A stretch of 64,000 nt of DNA from Limnephilus marmoratus (Eukaryota; Arthropoda; Insecta; Trichoptera; Limnephilidae), in the NCBI GenBank assembly GCA_917880885.1, contig OU862928.1, positions 8,451,721 to 8,515,720 of the forward strand, read 5' to 3'. Positions 19,777 to 28,869 of the stretch are shown here, one piece after another. The position numbers were made by a program, and so were the translations under genes. Below the pieces are notes generated by a model that did not search any database, was not told the origin of the DNA, and saw only the letters and a program-made list of their open reading frames with translations. The number at the start of each line of letters is the position of its first letter. Position 1 is the first letter of the stretch.

Positions 19777-21355
19777 TTAGCAATCCACTTCCGATTACAT
19801 ACGGAGTTCCACAAGGAAGCATACTAGGGCCCGTTCTTTTCACTATTTACATAAATGAACTTTGCAGCATGGAAATAAACGATGAAGTAGTTAGTTATGC
19901 AGACGACACAGTTTTACTCTTTAAATCTAAGGATTGGAAAAATGTATTTAACATAGCAAATTTAGAAATCACGCGAGTGAAAACATGGCTATACTCAAAC
20001 ATACTTACACTAAACACATCGAAAACAAAATTTACAACGTACAGTATAAACAGCACGGGACAATAATAAAACAACACAAACACCATAAAAATACACGAAT
20101 GTTTGCAACATCTGCAATTGCCCTTCTCTAGAAAAAACAGAACAAATAAGGTATCTAGGAATCGTAATTGACCATAACCCAAAGATATTGAAATATAAGT
20201 AGATGTGCATCTGCAGTTTTTACTAGGTGGGACTGCGCTTCCGGGTGTCGCCGATATTGTTTACCAATTAACAAATAAACTAAATGAATGAATAATTAAC
20301 GAATAAACCAAACGAACGTTAAACTAAATGAACGAATTCTTTCCGTATTCAAACTATATTGTTAACCAATATTAATTCACACCTTCAAAAAATCAACGAA
20401 ATTAACAAATTATTTTTGTATGCAAACTACTCTAATTACGTCATAGTCCGCCGACAGTAGCGCGGACATCATAGCATATCTCTTTGCCATAACCTAAGAT
20501 GGACACATCATATCAAACAAATCACAAATAAACTTCTCAAAACAATACACATTTTCCTAAACATAAGGAACATATATAAAATAAAACAATATATTTTGCA
20601 CTTTGTCAATCAATAATAGAATATGGAATAATTGTCTGGGGAGGAGCAATGAACTCGGCTATCGATCACTTAGAAATCGCGCAGAAAACGATCTTAAAAG
20701 TAATACTTAAAAAAAACAGACTAACTGATACAGACCAAATATTCAACAGTTGTGACGTACTTGATATACGCCAATTATACGTTAAAACTTTACTAAACTA
20801 CATTTACGACCAAAAAAACAAATTTCAACAATCTCAAAATATCACTAACAGAGCAGTAAGATAATCGTACAAAAATAACATAAAAACTCCGACAGTAAAT
20901 ACAAGCTTTGGACAAAGGCACTATAAATATCATGCTATAAAAGCATTCAACAGTCTTACCCTTGAAAATAAAATAGAAGAAAACAAAAATAAATCCATAC
21001 TCAAAATTTAAAAAATGGATTAAAGAAAAAAAAGATAATATTACCAAAATCATTACATGATAAGAATAAAACACATACACGCAACACACAAAAACAAATA
21101 CAAAACACATCATAAAAAAATATTTTGCCTATAATTTTACCTTAATCATAAATTTTTTTTTTTAGTTTAATTTTAGCTTTTTTTTATGCAGCATTATTTT
21201 TATATTATTTTTAATGTATTATGTATAAATTTTTGTTTTATAAAATGGAGGCCTCAGCACAGGTGAGCTACCCAGTGAGGCCGACATTGCTGAATTATAT
21301 TTAAAAATGTTAGATATTATGTCAAATCAAATAAATAAATAATACAAATAAATAA
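19777..21355 (+). pseudogene. LINE reverse transcriptase relic, split by a hAT MITE
   Basis: The 5' part encodes GVPQGSILGPVLFTIYINEL and SYADDTVLLF, the palm motifs of a non-LTR reverse transcriptase (catalytic DD kept), followed by KTWLYSNILTLNTSKTK. The frame reads IRYLGIVIDHN up to 20179 and resumes after a 307-bp insertion as LRWTHHIKQITNKLLK. The rest (20495-21110) carries several stops. A 3' tail with a GAGGCCTCA/CAGTGAGGCC hairpin near 21246-21282 ends in AAATAAATAAAT. Jockey/CR1-group placement is inferred. Confidence 0.85.
20180..20486. mobile_element. hAT-type MITE inside the LINE
   Basis: 307 bp flanked by an exact 8-bp duplication CCATAACC (20172-20179 and 20487-20494). Termini are inverted: CAAAGATAT at left and the complement CAAAGAGATAT at right. 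Removing the insert and one duplication restores the LINE reading frame. There is no transposase, so it is non-autonomous. An 8-bp duplication and CAAAG ends fit the hAT superfamily. Confidence 0.75.
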
Positions 21356-21363
21356 ACCTAAAC

Positions 21364-21690
21364 CTTTGAAGTTATTCACCCCAAGTGGTTCGTTACGTTT
21401 GATGACTTAGCAAGGCTGCCCGAATTCATGGGATGAAATTTATTCAGGTCTTGCGCGTGGTGGGCCGGTTGAGGGAGACCTTTTGATCTCTCCAGCCGGA
21501 CTCTCTCAACCACACTCCTGGACGCACTGACCACTAGATTCTTTCCCACTCCTCCACATACCATTTTCATTTGCAGAACTTCCTCTCCATGCTTTCCTTT
21601 AAAATACCCTCCACATAGTATCCCTAAGATGACATAGGCTCTGCGGGAAATTATTTTCCTCAAGACCTTATGTGTGAGGTTAATGAGGGC
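21364..21690 (+). repeat. Family B repeat, copy 6 (head truncated)
   Basis: Begins at CACCCCAAGTGGTTCG and runs in order to the tail (CCTCCACATAGTATCCC, AGATGACATAGG, TTTTCCTCAAGACC, GTGTGAGGTTAATG). It directly follows the LINE tail ending at 21355. The minus frame at 21376-21663 is chance. Confidence 0.8.
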
Positions 21691-22700
21691 TTTTATTATT
21701 GCCGTGACTTTCCACGTTTACTTTACCGTGACGGAAAAAAAGTGAGGGAGCGGGAGACGGAAATGAAAGGCGTCAAGTCAAAGTGGTGAGTCAGTCGTTT
21801 ATTGGGCTACGTAGCAGATGGTCGGTGGTCGGTAACATGATGTAAGGCGGGGTGCTGTGATGAGATTCTGCAGGCGCACGGAGTGATGGAGATGGAGTGG
21901 TGAAGGTCAGCGAGTTGCTCGACACCATGGCGGTGGAGATGACCTATCTTCCAGGCCGTTGCTCGACGCTTTGAATCGCGGAGATGAACGGTGTGTGGCT
22001 CGGTGAGCTGAGCCACCAGCAGGTAGTCCTGGCGAGGCGGAGCGTATTTCCATGGCAGCGAAGCACGGTGAGGCTTCGGGGTGCCATGAAGTGGTGAGCT
22101 GATCCCTTGGACTGAAGGTGACGCAAGCCTTGTAAGTCGCGGGATGGGGCTGATCTCTGGAGCTGAAGACACGGTGGGCCTTAGAGCTGAGACGTGGTGG
22201 TGGACCTCGAGGAAGCTGCCCTGGAGCGTAGCGATACCATGCAGGAGCACTTATTACATGTTGACCGACGATTAATGTGAGACTGAACTGTGCTAGCGCC
22301 GGGTTAAGTCGCTTATATAGCCAGCGCGACCGGTGTGAGTAATGTTCCATTCGCCGGCAATGTGCACTGGAAGGTACTGGAACATACGCGGTGCCGAGTA
22401 TTCAGGCGGCTTGTAAACTCTAGACCTTTCTAGGCGGGGCGATATTATTATCGTCCAGCCAGCACGGCAGGCGAGAAAGTACATCGCGACCAGTATAGGT
22501 AGGAAGGTACCTAGGCAAGTAGGTTTGCCGATGCGCGCGATATTAGGAGATGTTTCTCGATTCCTCTTTTGATGGCGAAGTTTATAATGATGTGTCGCCA
22601 CAAAAGCAATAAACATTCGTTCCTTATCGCTATTATGCTGCAGCTCTTTCTTACACATTAAATAATGGTGAGATAAAAGATGAGACACACAAAATACTAA
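21690..22700 (-). mobile_element. Probable solo LTR of an LTR retrotransposon
   Basis: On minus this roughly 1-kb GC-richer unit starts near TGTGTGTCTCATC (22695). It has a TATA box (TATATAAG, 22312-22319) followed about 32 bp later by an initiator-like TTCAGTC (22281-22287), and an AATAAA signal at 21798-21803. That is the order U3-R-U5 of an LTR. The outer end recurs at 1200-1290 and more weakly at 42035-42120. No internal gag/pol follows. Exact ends and a 4-6 bp duplication could not be fixed. Long minus frames here lack any known domain. Confidence 0.45.
22281..22320 (-). promoter_or_regulatory. TATA box plus initiator of the LTR-like repeat
   Basis: TATATAAG on minus is followed by a TTCAGTC initiator-like motif about 32 bp downstream, spacing typical of an RNA polymerase II core promoter in arthropods. 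Confidence 0.45.
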
Positions 22701-23150
22701 AGAAATAAAAAATCAAATGCTGTTCCACAAATTAAACATAATAAAGTTAAATACATATTAAAAAGTTATTCCGATAAAATTTTATAACTCAAGTTCAAAC
22801 TATAAAAAAAAGAAGAAAAAAACAGCCACTATCTGCGTGATCAATAGAGAGGGGAACTGTGTCGCTAACCGGATGGGCAAAGTTGTGAGGCGGGATAAAG
22901 AAGAAGGGATTTATGAAACACTTTCTAAGCTACCGCCACTAAATTAGTGAGGTTAAGTACGCTTAGCTGTAATGGGTTTATCTTCATATAAACACTTCAC
23001 ACTTAGGTAATCTATTAAGGAGTGATCTTCTTACGAAATTACTCTGTTAAGTTAATACAATAAACAACCCCACTTACAGCTTACAGCTCTGTTATGAATA
23101 TTAATCCGGCCACACAACGTGAATATCAAATTTTGGATGTAAATCTATCC
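22700..23150. other. Spacer, no gene seen
   Basis: AT-rich, no repeat family recognised. Confidence 0.35.
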
Positions 23151-23212
23151 CCCTAACTATCACGACGTTTCTCCGCAGGGGTAGGCAGAGAGGTTGAATC
23201 GCCAAACAACTC
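23150..23212 (-). mobile_element. RTE-type LINE 3' terminal fragment
   Basis: CTAACTATCACGACGTTTC and GGGGTAGGCAGAGAGG match the extreme 3' end of the RTE copies at 47010-47060 (plus) and 55340-55400 (minus). Confidence 0.55.
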
Positions 23213-23221
23213 AGTCTTGGC

Positions 23222-23440
23222 ACGCACTTTTTTTTTACTTTAACTCCACACAGGAGGCACTGAGGAAAATAATTTCTCTCAAGGCCTATATCGCCTGAGA
23301 TGCTGCGTGGAGGATCTTTTTGAGGAGAGGAAGGAATGAACATTGGTCTTGGAAGAGACCCTTGTTGTAGGAGGGAGGAAACACAGAGGTCGGCAAATCG
23401 TTTCACTGCCGAGCTATTGAATTCAAGAACGAGTCGTAGA
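23222..23440 (-). mobile_element. CR1/Zenon-like LINE 3' fragment
   Basis: Same family as 27707-28835: on minus it covers the last codons and the 3' tail with the double hairpin (CTCCACGCAG/CTGTGTGGAG). Severely 5' truncated. Confidence 0.8.
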
Positions 23441-23529
23441 TAAAATTATAATTTTTTATGCATTCTTCAACGATTTTAAACGAATGAAATCGAACTAAAA
23501 AAATCGAAGTGCAATAATGTAATTAACTT

Positions 23530-24222
23530 ACACCATTAACTGGAACCATTATTAAGAAACAAATATCCGAAATACAAGTAATCCAAAATAGAGCCTTAAG
23601 AAATATATACCATCTACCATGGGATACACGTGTCAAAGATATATACTGACTGACACAAATTCTTCCCTTTACCATTCTGCCAAAATATAGCATCACCACT
23701 GCCATCCTACAAATAATTCAACACTCGTCACACACCAACACTAAACCAGCCTTTAATTCCGATATACACCACCACAAAACACGATCACAAAATCAAATAC
23801 ACCTATCGTCATCTACACACACAACTAAATTTGGAATTAACTCCTTACAATATATCGCACATACGCAATACAACGTATTACCTAATGTCCTAAAACTACC
23901 AGAATCAAAAAAAAAAATTGGCAAAGGTTCTAAAAGGATATTTTCTCAGCAACTTTATTAACCAGTGACGAATTTATCTGTCTTCCTTTGTAACTCTTGT
24001 ATATTCTTCAATTACCTGTATCAAGTGTGCATAGTCTATTTAAAAATCTATGTATTATTCATTGATTTTCGTGTTCTTATGTAAAAATAATTTTCCTTTA
24101 GATGTATAATGTTGTCCTTCCCGAAATGAGTATTATTAAACTCATTGGGAGTAATGTATTACAAATTTTATGTAATAATTTTGTATTATATTATCTCCAA
24201 TAAATAAATAAAAAATAAATAA
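23530..24222 (+). pseudogene. LINE ORF2 C-terminal relic with 3' tail
   Basis: A broken frame reads ISEIQVIQNRALRNIYHLPW, then ILPFTILPKYSITTAILQII and NVLPNVLKLPES, the C-terminal region after the reverse transcriptase of jockey/CR1-group LINEs (the IQNRALR motif is typical). Stops interrupt it. The tail from about 23960 ends in ATAAATAAATAAA at 24200-24222. Confidence 0.75.
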
Positions 24223-24232
24223 ACTTTGGAAT

Positions 24233-24617
24233 TGCGATTACGATTGCGATGAAACTTTAGGGATTGGATGTGCGCATGTCCGCGATGGTTTCTATACATA
24301 ACAGTAAGTTCTGGTGCCTTGAAATTATGCATTGCTTACGATGAAGCTTTGAGGATTTGATATAAGCACGCCCGCGTAGGTTTCTATATATACTGGTGAG
24401 CTCTGGCATTATGAACTTTGTATTAAAAAAATGCAATCGGTTGCATGCGAGCTGTTTGAAAACTGAAACTGTGACGAAGGGGAGGTGGAAGGGGAACGGT
24501 ACGAATGGGAAAGGACAAAAATCAGAAAAGATATTGGCTCCGCTGGGACACGAGCAAAAAAAGAAACAATTTCTTTATTAAGTGGCATTGTAACATATTA
24601 TAACGGGAACTCACTAG
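24233..24617 (+). mobile_element. Helitron-like repeat with CTAG end
   Basis: Contains GATTGCGATGAAACTTTAGG, TGCGCATGTCCGCGATGG, GGTTTCTATATATACTGG and AGCTCTGGCATTATGAA, and ends GGGAACTCACTAG followed by T, a Helitron-style terminus. A close relative is at 35155-35637. A minus fragment of SINE family F is embedded at 24515-24553. Confidence 0.5.
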
Positions 24618-24950
24618 TTTATTATATATAATACCAACAATTTTCAGGAACATTTTGGAAGGCTGACTTAGTTTCGTTTTCTTTCTTAGATTTCTCAGAA
24701 CATTTAACATTGCTTCAGAAGTTGTGAATTCTAGGCACGGGCCGGCAGTACTTGAAAGATAATTGCGAACAAGTTGACAGATTGTCCGTGGGAGCCGTCA
24801 GCCCTGACAGATACAAGTAATTGGGTTTAAATCAGTGTTCAAAAAAATAAACATCTGGACATTTTTTATTAAATTCAGCATTTGGCCAAAAAAACCGTTT
24901 GTGTTTTTGTGAAAGTCGCACAATTTTTTCAAGCTTGCAATTTGCGAGAC

Positions 24951-25195
24951 GGGTATGGGTACCACCGCCCAAGGAAACATTTATTGGATAACCCGGCCGA
25001 AGGTCACCATAAGTGGTTCGCTACGTTTGGTGATTTAGCAGGGGTGCCCGGATACATGTGTGAGGTTTGCCTAGGTCTTGGCAGCGATTTTATTTGCCCA
25101 CGTACTGCGAGGTGGGACAGATGGAAAGAGAGTTGTTGAGGGAGACCTAACCTAGAGCTCTCCAGCCGGACTCTCCGGGAGGGATGGATTCATTT
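24951..25195 (+). repeat. Family B repeat, copy 7, left part
   Basis: Family B head through CTCTCCAGCCGGACTCTCC. The tail of the same copy resumes at 25652, after an inserted family A SINE and a short unassigned stretch (25195-25255). Confidence 0.75.
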
Positions 25196-25254
25196 CATTC
25201 GTTACATTCCTACCCAAAACACTAACAGACCGCATGACCGCCACGATCATCAAA

Positions 25255-25651
25255 CGCGACCACCGTGGTGTAGGGGCAAGGCTCTTGACTCATAATCCGA
25301 AGGTCGCGGGATGCGCAAAAAAAATTATTTGATTAATTTGTTATAATTAACAATGAATTCATCTAAAAATAATATATAGTATATTTGCGGCACGTTCCGG
25401 GGTGGAAGATACTCTCAGTATCGCCCTGATGCCAGACCGACCACCATTCAGAACTTAAACGCTGCTTGAAATGGCTTTAGCCATGCTTGGTGACCAGATC
25501 TGAATAGACAGGTATTTCCCCATCTTTCTCTTTATATCTCCTTCCCCTCCCCACTATCTTCAGCCTCCCAACATACCCCAATCGGGGATGCCATAGTCTC
25601 GCTGGCTCCAAACGGGAGCAGCTGGGACTCTTGTGAGGTAAACATATAAAA
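25255..25651 (+). repeat. Family A SINE nested in family B
   Basis: A degraded tRNA-like head (GTGGTGTAGGGGCAAGG, GAAGGTCGCGGGATGCG, with part of the B box lost) is followed by the complete body (TATTTGCGGCACGTTCC, GACCAGATCTGAATAG, CAATCGGGGATGCCATAG) and a short A-rich end. It splits a family B copy. Confidence 0.8.
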
Positions 25652-25790
25652 ACCCTTTTTCTTCCCACATCTATCTCTCCTTTATTTCCCTAAAGTACCC
25701 TCGACATAGCATCCCCAAAGATGGCATAGGACCTGAGGAAAAAAAATTTTGCTCAGGGCCTTCTGTGAAAAAGGAATCAGACTACGGCAT
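25652..25790 (+). repeat. Family B repeat, copy 7, right part
   Basis: CCCTCGACATAGCATCCCC, AAAGATGGCATAGG and TGCTCAGGGCCTTCTGTG are the family B tail, continuing the copy interrupted at 25195. Confidence 0.75.
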
Positions 25791-25806
25791 TCTCAATTGA
25801 TGTTTT

Positions 25807-25959
25807 TTTTTACATGAGCTCCACACAGAAGCCCCTGAGGAAAATAATTTCCCTCAGGGCCTATGTCATCTTTGAGGATGCTATGTGGAGGGTTTTTTTA
25901 AGGAAAGGAAGGAGAGTTCTGGGAAGGAAAGGGTTTAAGGGGTGGGTAGGAATTTGGGG
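25807..25959 (-). repeat. Family B repeat, copy 8, tail side
   Basis: On minus, the family tail (CTCCACACAGAAGC double-hairpin region and GGTTTAAGGGGTGGG in plus sense) up to the insertion point AGGAATTTGGGG (25948-25959). The rest of the copy is at 26503-26665. Confidence 0.8.
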
Positions 25960-26502
25960 AAAAACAAAACTTACTTCGCGTTGCTGCCAGTGTTCAAATC
26001 CCGAAACGTCCATAGGAAAACCAAAATAACCTTATATAAAACAATTATCAGAACAGTCTTGGCCTATGGATGTGAGGCGGGAACACTGACAGCAAAGTCA
26101 GCGGAACGGCTGGACATCTTCTTAAGAAAGGTACTTCGAAGAATCTTAGGAGCGGTGCGAGAGGGAGAGGCATGGAGAATCCGCCACAATAATGAGCTCT
26201 ATGATATTTACCAAGCTCCCAGACTCTCCACCCATTTAAGACTCCAAAGATTAAGATGGGCCGGACATGTGCACCGAATGCCAAGCACACGAGTACCGAA
26301 GAAGGTTCTGACAGGACACCCGGGAGGTAAACGAAAGGCGGGCAGACCTAGACTGAGATGGGAGGATGATGTCAGGAAGGATGCAAGAGGATTACTCCAC
26401 GTTGCAGATTGGAAGAAGACGGCCGAGGACAGAGGGCGGTGGAGGCTTATTTTGAAGGAGGCCAAGGCTCGAAATGGGCTGTAGCGCCATTGAAGAAAAA
26501 GA
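25960..26502 (+). pseudogene. RTE-type LINE 3' end inserted in family B, with 12-bp duplication
   Basis: Flanked by AGGAATTTGGGG at 25948-25959 and 26503-26514. The frame 25942-26484 carries YKTIIRTVLAYGCEAG, LRRILGAVREGEAWRIRHN, LRWAGHVHRM and KRKAGRPRLRWEDDVRK, the conserved C-terminal region after the reverse transcriptase of RTE-clade elements. The frame is open to its stop after KARNGL, and the insert ends in a short A-rich run. The reverse transcriptase core is missing (5' truncated), a normal result of target-primed reverse transcription. The first codons of the open frame belong to the flanking repeat. Confidence 0.9.
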
Positions 26503-26665
26503 AGGAATTTGGGGTTCAGTGTGTCCTGGTCATACGCCTGCAAGATCTATACAAACCTCATCCCATGAACCCGGGCACCCCTGCTAAATCACCAAATGTA
26601 GCGAACCACTTGGGGTGACCTATAGCAGAGGTGTTGGTTATCCAATAAAGGTTCCGAGGATGTAG
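26503..26665 (-). repeat. Family B repeat, copy 8, head side
   Basis: Continues the copy begun at 25807 after the RTE insertion. It carries the same internal deletion as the copy at 41646-41949 (GTGTGTCCTGGTCAT joined to ACAAACCTCATCCCATGAA), so the two belong to one subfamily. Confidence 0.8.
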
Positions 26666-26737
26666 TGAGGCTTTCGGAGTGGCAGGACCTAAGCCTGTAA
26701 TAAACTACCACATGATTTCCGAATGTTCCCAGAGTCG

Positions 26738-26830
26738 ACAGAATTTATTTATTTTTTATTTTATTTTATTTATTAATCATTAACGCCCTTATGGGCTTTT
26801 ACATACATTTACATTTTTATGTTTTAGTGC
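26738..26830 (-). repeat. LINE-like 3' tail
   Basis: Read on minus: a GCCCATAAGGGC hairpin followed by TTAATAAATAAAATAAAA-type terminal repeats. Other LINE ends here have the same plan. No coding part was recognised beyond it. Confidence 0.5.
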
Positions 26831-27700
26831 ATACAGGTGTTTTTAAAATACAAAGAAAACATAAATAGTTTTTACGGATGGTACATAGAAATAAAGCTGG
26901 TAAGTAAAAAGTATAGCATTATACAATAAAGAGAAAAAAATCAGTTTTATATGATGTATATACGTATATAACAAATAATGATAATGGTGAGTTTTTAATT
27001 TAGAACTAAACATAAAACATATATTTTCAGACAAACATATCCTCGTACATAAAGTCAGAAACCTTTTATCTTAATAGTCCTCCATATTGTAAATAACAAA
27101 ATATGTAAAAAATTAGTTATCGATGATTTCGCATTTAAGCCTAAGTAATTTTTTTAGGCTTTTTAATGTTATTTTAAGGTCATTTTACATCCCGCAATGT
27201 TTTGTTATGATAAAATATTTGTTAATATAACTCGCAGTTTATTTTATCATAGATTTAGGCAAGCAGGTACCTAATTTCAAGAGGCGATTAAATAAGATTT
27301 ATAAAAAAAAAATTTCAATAATTTTTTCGAATAAGGTATTTGGTACTGGAAAATTTGCTTGGAGCTTCACTCATCAGCGTAGAGCCCGTGGTGGTGGTCT
27401 TTATACTGAAGTCGAACGTGATTTTTAATTTTACGAGTTATTTCTTGTATTAATTTAAAAGAAAAATGATTGCTTGATTAACCGAATTGGTTCATTATCA
27501 AAAGGCCGCGACCAGTATCATTCGTAGCGCCGTTAAAGTGTTTATTACACATTATTATTGAGACCGAAATAACCTCAATATGTTTACAAAGGATTTTTAA
27601 TTAGCCTTTATTTGCCGAGTAACAAGGCAATACAATAAAATATGGAAGATTATTTTCTTACAAGGAGACTAGCCTGACTAAAAGATGATGGAAAGATAGA
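26831..27700. other. AT-rich spacer, no gene seen
   Basis: Low-complexity AT sequence with chance frames only. Confidence 0.4.
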
Positions 27701-27706
27701 CTTTTT

Positions 27707-28857
27707 TTTTTTTTTTTACATTAACTCCACACAGGAGGCCCTGAGGAAAATAATTTCCCTCAGGGCCTATGTCATCTGGGATGCTGTGTGGAGGGTCTTT
27801 TTGAGGAGAGGAAGGAATGAACATTGGTCTTGAAGAGACCCATGTTGTAGGAAGGAGGAAACACAGAGGCCGGCAAATCATTCCACAGCCGAGCTGTTGA
27901 ACACAAGAACGAGTCGAAGAAACGACCCGTTCTCATGTGACAAATGTCAACCGTGTACAAATGTTGGGCACGCGTTAGGCGTGTTTCCCGACTATGCACC
28001 GGTGCCGAAGGGATCAATGATGCTAGTTCCTCGGAGCATCTTCCATTGTAATACCGGTAGAACAAGGATAGCATTCCCACCCGACGCCTGTGCTCTAAAG
28101 ATTGCAATCCGTCTGTTAAGATGGGAGAATCTATCAAACGGACCGCCCGTTTCTGCACAGAATCGAGGGTATTTTTCAGGTATTTTGGAGCTCCAGACCA
28201 GAGATGGCTGCCAAATTCAACCGTGGGGCGTACTTGTGATTTGTACAAGGTTAGCAGTTGTGTACTATTAAAGTATCTGCGGGCCCTGTACAGTACGCCC
28301 AGTTTTTGGGAGGCTAGCTTTACTCTGGCTTCGATGGAGCCCCCATACCTGAGCTGGTCACTTAGGGTTACACCAAGCATATCAATGGAGGGCCTGTTCG
28401 GAAGATTGCTTCCGTTGAAAGAGACTAGATTTTCATTTCGATCCCTTTTGGACGTAATCAGACAAGATTGGGTCTTTGAAACATTAAATTCAACGAGATT
28501 ATTTTTACCCCAAGAGAAAACACTCTCGAGGTAGCCGTCCATTCTTTGCTTCAAAGCCCTACGAGCTGTTGGAGTTTGTGAGCCCTTTGGGGGCTTGTCA
28601 AACAAAAAGCTATCATGAACTGTACTGTCATCCGCATAACAGTGAATTGGTGCACATGACAAAAGGTCGTTGATGTGCAACAAAAACAAAGTTGGAGACA
28701 GAACCGATCCCTGCGGGACGCCAGCATTTATCGAGTGTGAGGAAGAGGTGAAACCATCGACTACCGTCTGAATCGACCTCCCCCTCAAGAAGTCGGCAAT
28801 CCACGTACACAAGGATGACTTGTACACAAGGATGACAAGACTCGCCTGGATTTGCAA
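27707..28857 (-). pseudogene. CR1/Zenon-like LINE reverse transcriptase, 5' truncated, long open frame
   Basis: The 361-codon minus frame (28857 to 27772) holds reverse transcriptase motifs GVPQGSVLSPTLFLLHINDL and CYADDSTVH (catalytic DD), then NLVEFNVSKTQSCLI, LGVTLSDQLRY, KLGVLYRARRYF, LYKSQVRPTVEFGSHLW and VQKRAVRLIDSP, and ends in the C-terminal RLWNDLPASVFP block. The fingers and the endonuclease of a full ORF2 are missing. The leading ATG is probably not a real start. A 65-bp tail follows with nested 10-bp stems 27725-27734/27784-27793 and 27737-27746/27758-27767, then poly-A (poly-T on plus). Near 28801-28840 the 5' edge has a local duplication of TACACAAGGATGAC. Other 3' fragments lie at 23222 and 52550. 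Confidence 0.92.
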
Positions 28858-28869
28858 TTATTCCATGGT

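Noticed and set aside
21807..22688. Minus-strand frames of 131-147 codons in a GC-rich region
   Set aside because: Three overlapping frames are open together, a sign of composition and not coding. The region has LTR-like signals and no known domain.
27897..28534. Plus-strand open frames of 124 and 137 codons
   Set aside because: They lie opposite the LINE reverse transcriptase frame on minus, which carries all the family motifs.
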